A stretch of 64,000 nucleotides of DNA from Mariniphaga sp041686935 (GTDB lineage Bacteria; Bacteroidota; Bacteroidia; Bacteroidales; Prolixibacteraceae). Shown piece by piece: positions 52,110 through 61,778 of the stretch (within the stretch, counting starts at the first letter, position 1; every line of letters starts with the position of its first letter). The stretch spans positions 186,001 through 250,000 of the forward strand of contig JAWLCW010000004.1 of NCBI GenBank assembly GCA_041686935.1, in the 5' to 3' direction. The position numbers and the translations under genes are program-made. The notes under the pieces were generated by a model. It was not told the origin of the DNA and did not search any database. It saw only the letters and a program-made list of their open reading frames with translations.

Positions 52110-53090
52110 TTATTCGCTTTTGCCTTTATCTTCTTCGCCGGCTATGGAATCGCGCATAGCTGTATCGGCCATTATGTTTTTGTATTTCATGTAATCCATA
52201 ATACCGAGGTTGCCGTTTTTAAATGCATCGGCAATAGCCAACGGAACTTTAGCTTCGGCTTCAATCACTTTTGCCCTCATTTCCTGTGCTTTGGCTTTCA
52301 TTTCCTGCTCAACGGCAATTGCCATGGCACGTCGTTCTTCTGCTTTTGCCTGTGCAATATTTTTATCGGCCTCAGCCTGGTCCATTTGCAGGCCTGCTCC
52401 AATGTTTTTGCCAATATCAATATCGGCAATATCAATGGAAAGAATTTCGAAAGCCGTTCCGGCATCAAGGCCTTTTTCGAGCACAACACGTGAAATGAAA
52501 TCGGGATTTTCGAGCACGGCTTTGTGGGAGTGTGATGAACCGATTGAGGATACAATACCCTCACCCACACGAGCCAACACAGTGTCTTCGCCAGCTCCAC
52601 CTACCAGTTGTTTGATGCTTGCACGAACCGTTACACGCGCTTTTGCAATAAGCTGGATACCGTCTTTGGATACGGCAGTAACCGGTGGAGTGTTAATTAC
52701 TTTTGGGTTTACCGACATTTGAACGGCCTCGAAGACATCGCGACCGGCCAGGTCGATGGCAGTGGCCACTTTAAACGTCAGATCAATGTTTGCCTTTGAT
52801 GCTGAAACCAGCGCATGGACAACATTTGCCACATGTCCTCCGGCAAGATAATGGGCTTCCAAATCGTCCCGGTTGAGCGGAACGCCAGCCTTTGTGCCTT
52901 CAATAAGCGCACGCACAATAACTCCCGGAGGAACTTTACGAAATCGCATCAGGAAAAGCTGTAATAGCGAAATTTTTACGCCTGAAACCAGGGCTGAAAA
53001 CCACAACCCAATTGGGATAAAATAGAGGATAATGAAAAGCAATACAATTACTCCGATCACCATTCCCCAGGTACCTACTGATTCAATCAT
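52110..53090 (-). CDS. floA: Flotillin-like membrane scaffold protein FloA
   Basis: 326 residues. An N-terminal membrane hairpin (VIGVIVLLFIILYFIPIGLWFSALVSG) precedes an SPFH-like domain (RVTVRASIKQLVGGAGEDTVLARVGEGIV) and a coiled coil rich in Ala, Glu and Lys (MDQAEADKNIAQAKAEERRA). The sequence fits the UPF0365/FloA family, which organises membrane microdomains. It follows nfeD by four bases, the usual partner of FloA. Confidence 0.92.
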   Translation of the reverse strand: MIESVGTWGMVIGVIVLLFIILYFIPIGLWFSALVSGVKISLLQLFLMRFRKVPPGVIVRALIEGTKAGVPLNRDDLEAHYLAGGHVANVVHALVSASKANIDLTFKVATAIDLAGRDVFEAVQMSVNPKVINTPPVTAVSKDGIQLIAKARVTVRASIKQLVGGAGEDTVLARVGEGIVSSIGSSHSHKAVLENPDFISRVVLEKGLDAGTAFEILSIDIADIDIGKNIGAGLQMDQAEADKNIAQAKAEERRAMAIAVEQEMKAKAQEMRAKVIEAEAKVPLAIADAFKNGNLGIMDYMKYKNIMADTAMRDSIAGEEDKGKSE

Positions 53091-53094
53091 TTTT

Positions 53095-53565
53095 TTATTT
53101 TTTTACAGGTTCTACAATTATTTTATTCGTCAATATTTTTAATACTTTAATTTCTGTATTGTGATCTACAAAACCTCCTGTTGATTGTGCCTCCAATACT
53201 TCTCCATTTACTTTTACCTTACCCGACGGAGCAAGTCTGCCTAAAGTTTTGCCGGTGTCTCCCACATGGATTTTTTCACTTACCACCGTTTCCACTTTTC
53301 CATCAACGAACGATTCCAAAACCATTTTTTTTCCGGTTTTCGATTTGAAAAAGTAGTAAATCAAAAGCGGCGATGCCACCAGAACAAAAGTTAGAGTAAG
53401 AAATCCAATACCAGTCCCGTAACTTGTAAAAGCAATGTAAACACTGAGCCCAAGTAAAATGAATCCTCCGATTCCGGCAATCGTAACTCCCGGAATTACG
53501 GCAAACTCTATGAGCAGTAAAAGCAGCCCCAGGAAAATAAGCAATATAATGGCAAATGCAGTCAT
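53095..53565 (-). CDS. NfeD-family membrane protein
   Basis: 156 residues. Three to four transmembrane segments (residues 3-75), then a C-terminal OB-fold domain (VGDTGKTLGRLAPSGKVKVNGEVLEAQSTGGFVDHNTEIKVL), typical of the short form of NfeD lacking the protease domain. It partners SPFH proteins in membranes. Its start overlaps the clpS stop by four bases. Confidence 0.88.
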   Translation of the reverse strand: MTAFAIILLIFLGLLLLLIEFAVIPGVTIAGIGGFILLGLSVYIAFTSYGTGIGFLTLTFVLVASPLLIYYFFKSKTGKKMVLESFVDGKVETVVSEKIHVGDTGKTLGRLAPSGKVKVNGEVLEAQSTGGFVDHNTEIKVLKILTNKIIVEPVKK

Positions 53566-53849
53566 GGTTGTAAGTCAATTGTTGAGTTCAGTTCCCGTTC
53601 AGTTAAAGCGTCCTTCATTTGTTTTAGTGTTTCGAATTTACCTTTTCGAATGTCACAACATCCTTTATGGTGGGTAATTAATGTGCATTGTACCGCCTGT
53701 TCGTAATCGTGATCGCAAACATCAATCAGTGCTTCAATTACGTAATCGAAACTGTGCACATCATCGTTGTGAAGAATGAGCGCATGGTCGCCAATCAATT
53801 CATTTTGCCGTTCATCAGCCGGCTTTCGTTTAGTTTCTTTCGATGTCAT
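53562..53849 (-). CDS. clpS: ClpS adaptor of ClpAP protease
   Basis: 95 residues from MTSKETKRK; ATG at 53861 would add four. LHNDDVHSFDYVIEALIDVCDH contains the N-degron binding residues of ClpS (HNDD...). TLITHHKGCCDIRKGKFETL corresponds to the VxxxGxAxxxxG region in diverged form. It delivers N-end rule substrates to ClpA. It overlaps the upstream SPOR-domain gene by about 20 bases. Confidence 0.88.
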   Translation of the reverse strand: MTSKETKRKPADERQNELIGDHALILHNDDVHSFDYVIEALIDVCDHDYEQAVQCTLITHHKGCCDIRKGKFETLKQMKDALTERELNSTIDLQP

Positions 53850-55353
53850 TGCCTGCTTCAATTTTTTTTGCCTGCTCCAAAGTTATTCTTTTTCCGTTAA
53901 AATACGGCACAACTATCGCATCTTGTATCCCTTCCTGCCTCACCTGGTTGCGCATTTTCTCCGCATCTTCAATATTTGTAAGGTTTCCGGTGGTATAGAC
54001 CACCACACCGTTTTCATCTGTATAGTTTTCAATCCGTCGGATAAATGCCAGTTTATTAAACAGGCGTTGCCGGTATGCAGGAACACCGCGGCTGTATGCG
54101 CCAATTTGAATTTTGTAAACCAGTTGGTCGGTTTGCTGGCTGCCCGGTGTCGCCGGTTTCATATCATAAATTTCAAGAAAACTTTCGGGCAGGTTCACCA
54201 AACCGGAATCTGGTTCTATGGATTCCGCTTCTTCCTGAATCATTTCGTTTAATGCCTTTTTAATTTTTTCCAGTTCAAGCAAGAAATTGTTTAATTCAAT
54301 GTTTCCGGCATTGTTCCAGTAATCGTTTTCATTGTTTCTGGCCACTGTAAATAATGTATTTGCCTCTTCCTGGAGATTAAAAGTTTCCATTTCGAGCGAA
54401 ACAATATTATCGGTTACAGATTTTTTTTCTTCCTGTTCGGTTACATTTCTGTAAATTTTTCTGAAATTATCCAGTTCTTCCAGCTTTTTGTTCAACTCAT
54501 TCCGAAGAGAAATTCCTTTTTGAAAAAGTTCTTTTCCCTCTTCGGTTTTAAATTGCGAATCATACAAATATGTTATATTGCTGTTGATTATGAATTCAAT
54601 AGGTTCGCCGGCTGGAAGTGGAAACGTTGATTTAACGCCAGGTAAATCAGGCAGGGCAGCCCGGTCGAAAGATAATTCATCGGGCGAGGTGAATTCAGGA
54701 ATTTCGACTGTAATATTCAGGCTATCGGTTTCGGAAGTAGCCGGAAAATGGATAGTCTGTTCTTGTTTTGTGTCTGTAATTTCTGCCTGCACGATTTCAT
54801 CCGGAATTTCCTGTTTAATTTCAACCGGGCGTTTATCTTCATCAGTAGGTTCAATTACAGGTATAACTTCCGTTGTATGCTGATCTGTTTTATCCATTGA
54901 TTCAGTAAAAGCGCTTTCAAATGGATTGAACTGATCGAAACACTGCTGGATTTTTTGCGCCAGCCCCAGTTTCTGTTGCTCATTTTCAGGAACGCTTAAC
55001 CTGAACTGGTTGTAATACCGAACAGCCTGCTCCCAGTTTTCGCGCGCGTGGTATTGCATTCCCAAATAATAGTTGAGTCGGTCGGGTGTCACATTTTTCC
55101 CGGCCAGGAGCAAATAGTTTAAATCATTTTCACCAAAATGTCCGTTCTCGGTTCTTGACGCACCGTAATAATAATTTAACATCGGATTTCCGGGGTCTTC
55201 ATCGAGTAGTATCCTAAATAATTTTTCTGCCTCTTTAAAATCTCCTTTATCGAAAAGCTGCATGGCTTTTATTGCCGAAACATCCTGTTCAACTGCAAAA
55301 ATTGTGGCTTTTGCTGCAAACAAAAGAAAAAGGAAGAATGTTAATCTGAGCAT
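53830..55353 (-). CDS. TPR and SPOR-domain envelope protein
   Basis: 507 residues from MLRLTFFLF, which gives a better signal peptide than the ATG at 55371. Residues 20-130 hold TPR-like repeats (AMQLFDKGDFKEAEKLFRILLDED, YYLGMQYHARENWEQAVRYYNQF). The middle is acidic and Pro-rich, followed by a coiled coil (KKLEELDNFRKIYRNVTEQEEK). Residues 425-500 are a SPOR domain (VYKIQIGAYSRGVPAYRQRL...NIEDAEKMRNQVRQEGIQDAIVVPYF), which binds denuded peptidoglycan. Presumably a periplasmic division- or envelope-related protein. Confidence 0.75.
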   Translation of the reverse strand: MLRLTFFLFLLFAAKATIFAVEQDVSAIKAMQLFDKGDFKEAEKLFRILLDEDPGNPMLNYYYGASRTENGHFGENDLNYLLLAGKNVTPDRLNYYLGMQYHARENWEQAVRYYNQFRLSVPENEQQKLGLAQKIQQCFDQFNPFESAFTESMDKTDQHTTEVIPVIEPTDEDKRPVEIKQEIPDEIVQAEITDTKQEQTIHFPATSETDSLNITVEIPEFTSPDELSFDRAALPDLPGVKSTFPLPAGEPIEFIINSNITYLYDSQFKTEEGKELFQKGISLRNELNKKLEELDNFRKIYRNVTEQEEKKSVTDNIVSLEMETFNLQEEANTLFTVARNNENDYWNNAGNIELNNFLLELEKIKKALNEMIQEEAESIEPDSGLVNLPESFLEIYDMKPATPGSQQTDQLVYKIQIGAYSRGVPAYRQRLFNKLAFIRRIENYTDENGVVVYTTGNLTNIEDAEKMRNQVRQEGIQDAIVVPYFNGKRITLEQAKKIEAGNDIERN

Positions 55354-55498
55354 ATATTTTTTATGAACCATGATATAATTTGCATCATTCTTTAATTCAA
55401 CGTAAAATTACAAAAATTGTGCAATGCCCGGCATTTACATGTTCCCAAACGTCATAAAACTGTAAAAAAAGTTGACTAACTTTTATCATTAAATAATG

Positions 55499-55506
55499 TA
55501 TATTTG
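55499..55506 (+). promoter_or_regulatory. -7 box of the bcp-recA operon
   Basis: TATATTTG, 27 bases before the bcp ATG. A TTGA at 55472-55475 lies 23 bases upstream, close to the expected -33 position. Confidence 0.55.
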
Positions 55507-55532
55507 TAACTCTTCGAAAAAAAGAAATTAAC

Positions 55533-55997
55533 ATGACAAAATTAAAAGCAGGAGATAAAGCTCCTGATTTTTCAGGAATTAATCAGGATGGCAAAGAAAT
55601 TAAATTAAGTGATTTTGCCGGAAAAAAACTGATACTCTATTTTTATCCGAAAGATGACACACCGGGATGCACTGCGGAATCGTGCAACCTGAACGACAAT
55701 TACAACCACTGGCTCGAAAAAGGTTTTGACGTAATTGGCGTAAGTCCCGACAGTGTGACGTCGCATCAAAAATTCAGGGATAAATTCGGGCTAAAATTCA
55801 ACCTGATTGCCGATACAGAAAAAGAAATTTTGAAGGCGTATGGTGTTTGGGGAGAAAAAAGCATGTATGGCAAAAAATACATGGGTGTTTTACGCACCAC
55901 TTTTATTATCGATGAGAATGGTATCATTCTGGAAATTTTTGATAAAGTGAAAACCAAAGATCATTCAAAACAAATTTTTACAAGTTTAAACCTTTAA
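55533..55997 (+). CDS. bcp: Thioredoxin-dependent thiol peroxidase (Bcp/PrxQ)
   Basis: 154 residues. YFYPKDDTPGCTAESCNLND carries peroxidatic Cys46 and resolving Cys51, spaced as in Bcp/PrxQ peroxiredoxins. GVSPDSVTSHQKFRDKFGLKF is conserved. It reduces peroxides in the cytosol with thioredoxin. Only 12 bases separate it from recA, so both may be made together under oxidative damage. Confidence 0.92.
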   Translation: MTKLKAGDKAPDFSGINQDGKEIKLSDFAGKKLILYFYPKDDTPGCTAESCNLNDNYNHWLEKGFDVIGVSPDSVTSHQKFRDKFGLKFNLIADTEKEILKAYGVWGEKSMYGKKYMGVLRTTFIIDENGIILEIFDKVKTKDHSKQIFTSLNL

Positions 55998-56009
55998 CCT
56001 GTTCTGAAC

Positions 56010-57035
56010 ATGACGAAAGAAGAAAAAGCACAAATGAACAAAGAAAAGCTGAAAGCACTTCAGCTTACCATGGACAAAATTGAAAAGAGTTACGGCAAAG
56101 GTTCCATAATGCGTTTAGGCGATCGTGTTGCCGAAGAAGTACCAGCCATTTCGTCGGGTTCCATAGCACTTGATGTGGCTTTGGGGATTGGCGGTTATCC
56201 GCGTGGCCGTGTGGTGGAAATTTACGGACCTGAATCGTCGGGAAAAACTACTTTAGCAATTCATGCCATTGCTGAAGCGCAAAAAGCCGGCGGTATTGCT
56301 GCCATAGTAGATGCTGAACACGCATTCGATCCGTATTACGCCCAAAAACTGGGCGTTGACATAGAAGAACTTCTTATTTCGCAACCCGATAACGGTGAAC
56401 AGGCGCTCGAAATAGTGGACAACCTGGTTCGTTCCGGCGCTGTGGATATTGTGGTGATTGACTCGGTTGCCGCGCTGACACCCAAAGCCGAACTGGAAGG
56501 TGAAATGGGAGACTCCAAAATGGGTTTGCAGGCACGGTTGATGTCGCAGGCATTGCGAAAACTCACAGCCAACATTAACAAAACCAAAACCTGCTGCATT
56601 TTTATCAACCAGTTGCGCGAAAAAATAGGCGTAATGTTTGGCAACCCCGAAACGACTACCGGGGGAAATGCCCTGAAGTTTTATGCTTCAGTGCGTTTGG
56701 ATATTCGCCGCATAGGACAGATAAAAGATGGCGAGGAGGCAACAGGGAACAATGTTCGGGTGAAAGTGGTGAAAAACAAAGTGGCGCCGCCTTTCCGCAA
56801 AGCCGAATTCGATATTCTTTATGGCGAAGGAATTTCCAAATCGGGTGAAATAATCGATTTAGGTGTTCAGTTCAATATCATTAAAAAAAGCGGTTCGTGG
56901 TTCAGCTACGGTGAAACTAAGCTGGGCCAGGGGCGTGAAACGGTGCGTAACCTGGTTCTTGACAATCCGGAACTGGCACATGAACTGGAAACAAAAATCA
57001 TGGAAGCTATTTCAGGAAAAATAACAACAGCATAA
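56010..57035 (+). CDS. recA: Recombinase RecA
   Basis: 341 residues. GPESSGKTT near residue 73 is Walker A, VVIDSVAALTPKAELEGEMGD holds Walker B and loop L1, and INQLREKIGVMFGNPETTTGGNALKFY is the DNA-binding L2 region. GSIMRLGDRVAEEVPAISSGS is the conserved N-terminus. No intein or insertion. Functions in strand exchange and SOS co-protease activity. A strong terminator follows at 57060. Confidence 0.97.
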   Translation: MTKEEKAQMNKEKLKALQLTMDKIEKSYGKGSIMRLGDRVAEEVPAISSGSIALDVALGIGGYPRGRVVEIYGPESSGKTTLAIHAIAEAQKAGGIAAIVDAEHAFDPYYAQKLGVDIEELLISQPDNGEQALEIVDNLVRSGAVDIVVIDSVAALTPKAELEGEMGDSKMGLQARLMSQALRKLTANINKTKTCCIFINQLREKIGVMFGNPETTTGGNALKFYASVRLDIRRIGQIKDGEEATGNNVRVKVVKNKVAPPFRKAEFDILYGEGISKSGEIIDLGVQFNIIKKSGSWFSYGETKLGQGRETVRNLVLDNPELAHELETKIMEAISGKITTA

Positions 57036-57059
57036 GAATATTCAAAGTGACAGATATTG

Positions 57060-57098
57060 CCGGATGATCCGATTCTGTCGTTTCATCCGGTTTTTTTT
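57060..57098 (+). terminator. Intrinsic terminator of recA
   Basis: CCGGATGA at 57060-57067 pairs with TCATCCGG at 57083-57090, followed by eight T at 57091-57098. It lies 25 bases after the recA stop and 19 before thrA. Confidence 0.85.
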
Positions 57099-57116
57099 AA
57101 TAAAAAGTGAAATGAA

Positions 57117-59540
57117 ATGAAGGTTTTAAAGTTTGGCGGAACTTCGGTTGGCTCGGCCGCCAATATCAGAAAGGTTAAGGAAATTGTTCTGAAGCAAAAA
57201 GAAGATACCATTGTTGTGGTTTCTGCGTTGGGTGGTGTAACCGATCTCATTTTAAATGCAGCACGGATTGCCTCCACAGGCTCGGATGATTTTCACCCTG
57301 TTCTGGCAGAAATTAAAAACCGTCATAAAAAGGCCATCGATGACCTTTTTAACGGTTCGGGGGCCATGGTTTATATAGCCGAAGAGTTGCTGGATGAACT
57401 GGAACAAATTCTTACCGGAATAACTCTGGTGGGTGAACTTACGCCAAAAACGCTGGACCGTATAGCCGGAATTGGCGAGCGCATTTCATCTCACCTGGTG
57501 GCGCAGTTTATTTCGGGCGCCGTAAGAAAAGATTCGTCCGAACTGATTCAAACCAACAGCAATTTCGGAAAAGCACAGGTTGATTTTGGCGTTACCAACC
57601 AAAAAATAAAAACGGAGTTTGCTGAATTCAAGGGAATTGCCGTTATGCCGGGTTTTATTGCCAAAAACGCCAAAGGCGAATTTACCACACTCGGACGAGG
57701 TGGCTCCGATTATACAGCAGCAATACTGGCTGCTGCGCTGGAGGTTGATTCGCTGGAAATATGGACCGATGTAGATGGTTTTATGACCGCCGACCCGCGC
57801 GTAATAAGCAAGGCTTACACCATTCCGGAGCTTACCTATTCCGAAGCGATGGAATTGTCGCATTTCGGAGCCAAGGTGATTTACCCGCCAACCATTTTGC
57901 CGGTTTACCAGAAAGGAATTCCCATTCGAATTAAAAATACGTTTAAGCCCGAAAATGTAGGAACACTTATTTTAAGCAGCGCTCAAACACCCAAAGAACG
58001 ACCGATTAAAGGGATTTCTTCCATTTCGGGAATTACTCTGGTTACTTTACAGGGAATTGGAATGGTTGGCGTTACCGGAATTTCCATGCGGCTTTTTACG
58101 GCTTTGGCACGTGTGAACGTCAATGTAATTTTGATTTCGCAGGCATCTTCAGAAAATTCAATTAGTGTGGCGATTGATGAAAATAGTGTTGAGGTGGCTG
58201 AAAGTGCTATCCGGGCCGAATTTGAAAAAGAAATTGAGACAGGGCAGGTTAGTAAAATCTCCATTGAGAGAGAATTGTCCATCGTGGCCATTGTGGGCGA
58301 GAATATGAAGCACACCACGGGCATTGCCGGAAAACTGTTTTCTACCATTGGAAAAAACGGTATTAATATTATTGCCATTGCACAGGGCGCTTCGGAGCTA
58401 AACATTTCGTGGGTGGTAAAAAATTCGGAACTCCGCAAAACACTGAACGTTGTACACGAATCCTTCTTTCTTTCTGAAAATGTGGAACTGAATGTTTTCC
58501 TGATGGGAGTGGGAACCGTGGGCGGAAGTTTACTGCAGCAACTTATGAAACAGCAGCAAAAACTGGTGGATGAAAAGCACCTCAAAATAAAACTGACCGG
58601 AGTTGCAAACACAAAAAAAATGGTTTTTCTGCGTGAGGGAATCGAAATGAATTCGTTTAAAGAAAAACTGGAACAATCAGATAAAAAGTCGAGCCTGCAG
58701 GGATTTGTGGATGAGATGAAAGCTATGAATATTTACAATTCTGTTTTTGTGGACTGTACGGCATCCGACGAAGTTTCAGATTTCTACAAAGAAATTCTGG
58801 CATCCAATATTTCTGTGGTTACCGCCAACAAGGTAGCTGCTTCTTCTACTTACGGGAATTACATCGGATTAAAAAACATAGCCAAGCAAAAAGGCGTAAA
58901 GTTTTTGTTCGAAACCAATGTGGGAGCCGGTTTGCCCATTATCAACACACTAAATGATTTGGTGAACTCGGGCGATCGGATTTTAAAAATTGAAGCCGTT
59001 CTTTCCGGAACACTGAACTTTATTTTCAATACCATTTCTGCAGAAATTCCTTTAAGTAAAACCATTAAAATGGCGAAGGAACAGGGTTTTTCCGAGCCTG
59101 ACCCGAGGGTTGATTTAAGTGGAATTGATGTTGCCCGAAAGATTTTAATCCTTGCGCGGGAATCAGGTTATCCGCTTGAAATGGAAGACATTACCATAGA
59201 ACGGTTTGTGTCCGATGAATTTTTTGATGGTACGCTCGATGATTTCTGGAAGAACATTTCCCAACTGGATACCGGATTTGAAGAAAAACGCAAAAAACTG
59301 GAAGCCGAAAACAAAAAATGGCGGTTTGTGGCGCAATATGAAAACGGAAAAGCGCAAATCGGTTTACAGGAGGTGGATTCGCGGCATCCGTTTTACGATT
59401 TGGAAGGCAGCAACAACCTGGTGATGTACACCACCGAACGCTACAACGAATTTCCTATGTTAATTAAAGGATACGGCGCCGGAGCTTCGGTTACTGCCGC
59501 GGGCGTTTTTGCCGATTTGATAAAAGTATCGAATATTTAG
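57117..59540 (+). CDS. thrA: Bifunctional aspartokinase / homoserine dehydrogenase
   Basis: 807 residues. Residues 1-300 are aspartokinase (KFGGTSVGSAANI, GRGGSDYTAAILAA, WTDVDGFMTADPR). ACT domains follow at about 310-455 (MVGVTGISMRLFTALARVNVNVILISQ). Residues 465-807 are homoserine dehydrogenase (FLMGVGTVGGSLLQQL as NAD(P)-binding motif, SGTLNFIFNTIS, EPDPRVDLSGIDVARKILIL). It catalyses the first and third steps from aspartate to threonine and methionine, usually threonine-inhibited. First of three threonine genes separated by short gaps. Confidence 0.95.
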   Translation: MKVLKFGGTSVGSAANIRKVKEIVLKQKEDTIVVVSALGGVTDLILNAARIASTGSDDFHPVLAEIKNRHKKAIDDLFNGSGAMVYIAEELLDELEQILTGITLVGELTPKTLDRIAGIGERISSHLVAQFISGAVRKDSSELIQTNSNFGKAQVDFGVTNQKIKTEFAEFKGIAVMPGFIAKNAKGEFTTLGRGGSDYTAAILAAALEVDSLEIWTDVDGFMTADPRVISKAYTIPELTYSEAMELSHFGAKVIYPPTILPVYQKGIPIRIKNTFKPENVGTLILSSAQTPKERPIKGISSISGITLVTLQGIGMVGVTGISMRLFTALARVNVNVILISQASSENSISVAIDENSVEVAESAIRAEFEKEIETGQVSKISIERELSIVAIVGENMKHTTGIAGKLFSTIGKNGINIIAIAQGASELNISWVVKNSELRKTLNVVHESFFLSENVELNVFLMGVGTVGGSLLQQLMKQQQKLVDEKHLKIKLTGVANTKKMVFLREGIEMNSFKEKLEQSDKKSSLQGFVDEMKAMNIYNSVFVDCTASDEVSDFYKEILASNISVVTANKVAASSTYGNYIGLKNIAKQKGVKFLFETNVGAGLPIINTLNDLVNSGDRILKIEAVLSGTLNFIFNTISAEIPLSKTIKMAKEQGFSEPDPRVDLSGIDVARKILILARESGYPLEMEDITIERFVSDEFFDGTLDDFWKNISQLDTGFEEKRKKLEAENKKWRFVAQYENGKAQIGLQEVDSRHPFYDLEGSNNLVMYTTERYNEFPMLIKGYGAGASVTAAGVFADLIKVSNI

Positions 59541-59616
59541 GAAGTTGGAAGACGGAAGACGGAAGACAGAAGTTGGAAGTTGGAAGACGGAAGTCGGAAG
59601 ATGGATGATGGAAGAC
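59540..59616. repeat. Heptanucleotide repeat array, 11 direct units
   Basis: Exactly 77 bases: eleven units of the type GGAAG followed by AC, TT, TC or AT (two units have one base changed in the core). The first G is the last base of the thrA stop codon. All units point the same way. It fills most of the thrA to apgM gap. Confidence 0.75.
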
Positions 59617-59703
59617 AATGGGTTGATTTCTAAATAAAGTAAAGTTGTTGTTTAATATTTTTTGCGTTATTACACATTTACAAAATCACTCACTACTAAA
59701 AAA

Positions 59704-60912
59704 ATGAAGCATTTAATAATACTTGGCGATGGAATGTCGGATGAACCGCTGGCCGATTATGGTGGAAAGACGCCACTGCAAATGGCTGAAAAACCACATA
59801 TTGACTGGCTGGCCAAAAACGGACAAACAGGCCGGTTGATTACCGTTCCGGAAACCATGCACCCCGGTAGTGAAATTGCCAACATGGCTGTTTTGGGTTA
59901 CGATGTGGAAAAGGTTTATGATGGCCGCGGAGTTTTGGAAGCAGCCAGCATGGGTGTTGAACTGCAACCCGGCGATTTGGCGCTGCGCTGCAACCTGCTC
60001 ACCATCGAAAACGGAATCCTGAAAAATCATTCGGCCGGGCATATCTCCAGCGAAGTGGCTGCGGAATTGATTCATTTTCTGGATGAAAAATTGGGTAATG
60101 ACAAGGTGAAATTTTATCCGGGCGTTTCCTATCGACATCTTTTGGTGGTGAAAAACGGTCTAAAAGAACTGAAATGCACTCCGCCACACGATGTTCCGGG
60201 AACCCCGTTTGAGGATGTTTTGGTCAATGCATCTTCAAACGAAGCCATTTCAACTGCACATTTTTTAAATGAATTGATTTTAAAGTCGCAGGAATTGCTT
60301 GAAAATCACCCTGTAAATCAAAAACGAAAAAAAGCAGGGAAACCACCTGCCAACAGCATCTGGCCATGGTCTCCGGGTTACAAACCGCAAATGCCCACTT
60401 TAAAAGAGATGTTTGGAGTGGAAAAATCTGCCGTGATTTCAGCAGTGGATTTGGTACAGGGAATTGGTGTTTATGCCGGAATGGAGGTGATTCATGTGGA
60501 AGGCGCCACGGGGTTGTACGACACCAATTACGAGGGAAAAGCGCAGGCAACTATGGAGGCGCTGAAAACCAACAATTTGGTGTACCTGCACATTGAGGCC
60601 AGCGACGAGGCGGGGCATGAAGGCGATGTGGAACTCAAAACCAAAACCATTGAATATCTGGACCAAAGGGTGGTGAAATATATCATTGAAGAAACCAAGA
60701 AAATGGACGAGCCGGTGGCCATTGCTATTCTGCCCGACCACCCCACGCCATGCGCTTTGAAAACCCACACCCGCGAACCGGTGCCGTTCCTGATTTTCAA
60801 ACCCGGCATTGAACCCGACGAAGTGAAAGTGTACGATGAGTTCAGTGTAAAAAACGGGGCGCTTGGTTTGTTAAAAGGGGATGAGTTTATCCGGAAATTT
60901 TTGGAAATATGA
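59704..60912 (+). CDS. apgM: ApgM-family phosphoglycerate mutase-like enzyme, candidate homoserine kinase
   Basis: 402 residues from the ATG at 59704; an upstream frame from 59662 is not convincing. HLIILGDGMSDEPLADYGGKTPL, MHPGSEIANMAVLGYD and LYDTNYEGKAQATMEAL place it in the archaeal-type, metal-dependent ApgM family of the alkaline phosphatase superfamily. Late motifs DEAGHEGDVELKTKTIE and ILPDHPTPC supply metal ligands. It sits between thrA and thrC with no thrB anywhere near. ApgM-like proteins at this position in Bacteroidota have been linked to homoserine phosphorylation, so the enzyme may act in threonine synthesis rather than glycolysis. Family certain, function inferred. Confidence 0.85.
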   Translation: MKHLIILGDGMSDEPLADYGGKTPLQMAEKPHIDWLAKNGQTGRLITVPETMHPGSEIANMAVLGYDVEKVYDGRGVLEAASMGVELQPGDLALRCNLLTIENGILKNHSAGHISSEVAAELIHFLDEKLGNDKVKFYPGVSYRHLLVVKNGLKELKCTPPHDVPGTPFEDVLVNASSNEAISTAHFLNELILKSQELLENHPVNQKRKKAGKPPANSIWPWSPGYKPQMPTLKEMFGVEKSAVISAVDLVQGIGVYAGMEVIHVEGATGLYDTNYEGKAQATMEALKTNNLVYLHIEASDEAGHEGDVELKTKTIEYLDQRVVKYIIEETKKMDEPVAIAILPDHPTPCALKTHTREPVPFLIFKPGIEPDEVKVYDEFSVKNGALGLLKGDEFIRKFLEI

Positions 60913-60914
60913 TG

Positions 60915-60954
60915 TTCAGCGGGTGACTCAAAGTTCACCTGCTGAATAGTTTTT
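60915..60954. terminator. Bidirectional terminator
   Basis: Twelve-base stem (60915-60926 with 60935-60946, one G-U pair) and TTTTTATT on the plus side. It lies in the 43-base gap between the convergent apgM and lipoprotein genes and can serve both, though the T-run on the minus side is poor. Confidence 0.7.
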
Positions 60955-60955
60955 A

Positions 60956-61681
60956 TTACCTGGTGTTGATAGAATAATTCAGGCTCAAGCCAATATTGAA
61001 ATGCGCTGTCGGCAATTTTTTATCCCGGTTGGTAAATTTATAAATCCATATTGTTCCGGCTTTCAGGTTAAATTTTAACTTCTCTCCTCCCAACCGTGTA
61101 AATAGCATGGGATGAAATAAAATACCGTTATCCTTTATTGCAGGGTAAGTATAATTCTTAAGAAGATCATCAACATAATAAATGTCGTAATAATTCCTGT
61201 CGGTAAGATTGGTCAACAAATATCCGGTTTTTAATCCAATGCCATAGTCGGTGTTGGCAAAACGGGTATTTACTTTACCAAAATTAAACTGGGTAAAGCC
61301 AAGCCAATAATTTCCGAAAAGATTCCCCGGTTTGGCATTATTATAAGCATCGCCGTACCCGTACCCAAATCCCGAATACCACTCCAAAATGATGTTATTT
61401 CCGGTATTTCTAAAATATCCAACAGCTCCCTGCACGTAGTGTTTATCGTCTGCACCGTAGCTGCCGAAACCCTGTACAGCAATTTTTTCAGTTAATCCGT
61501 AAGAAACTGTTGCGGTTGCATCCAATGCCCTTGAAATGCCGGCATCCACCCGCAAATCATTTTTTTCTTTAATCAGCGGAACGTCAATGGTATGAGGATA
61601 TATGACGCAGCCGGAAGACAGAATAATTAAGATAAATATCGATGAAAACACTTTGAGTTTTTTTAGTAGTTTGAGTTTCAT
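60956..61681 (-). CDS. Outer-membrane beta-barrel-like lipoprotein, unknown function
   Basis: 241 residues with a lipobox (LSSGC near residue 25). The mature chain alternates in strands rich in aromatic and glycine residues (VSYGLTEKIAVQGFGSYGADD, YSGFGYGYGDAYNN, NYWLGFTQFNFGKV, TAHFNIGLSLNYSINTR). It ends in an aromatic/Asn-rich strand typical of small barrels. No conserved family recognised. Convergent with apgM and divergent from thrC, so expressed alone. Confidence 0.6.
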   Translation of the reverse strand: MKLKLLKKLKVFSSIFILIILSSGCVIYPHTIDVPLIKEKNDLRVDAGISRALDATATVSYGLTEKIAVQGFGSYGADDKHYVQGAVGYFRNTGNNIILEWYSGFGYGYGDAYNNAKPGNLFGNYWLGFTQFNFGKVNTRFANTDYGIGLKTGYLLTNLTDRNYYDIYYVDDLLKNYTYPAIKDNGILFHPMLFTRLGGEKLKFNLKAGTIWIYKFTNRDKKLPTAHFNIGLSLNYSINTR

Positions 61682-61778
61682 GGCATCAAAATCTGATTTA
61701 CGGTTTTCGCTATTTGTGATTTTTAATTTTTGAAATTAAGACAAAAAGTTTTAAAAACCATATTTAATGCACTTTTCT

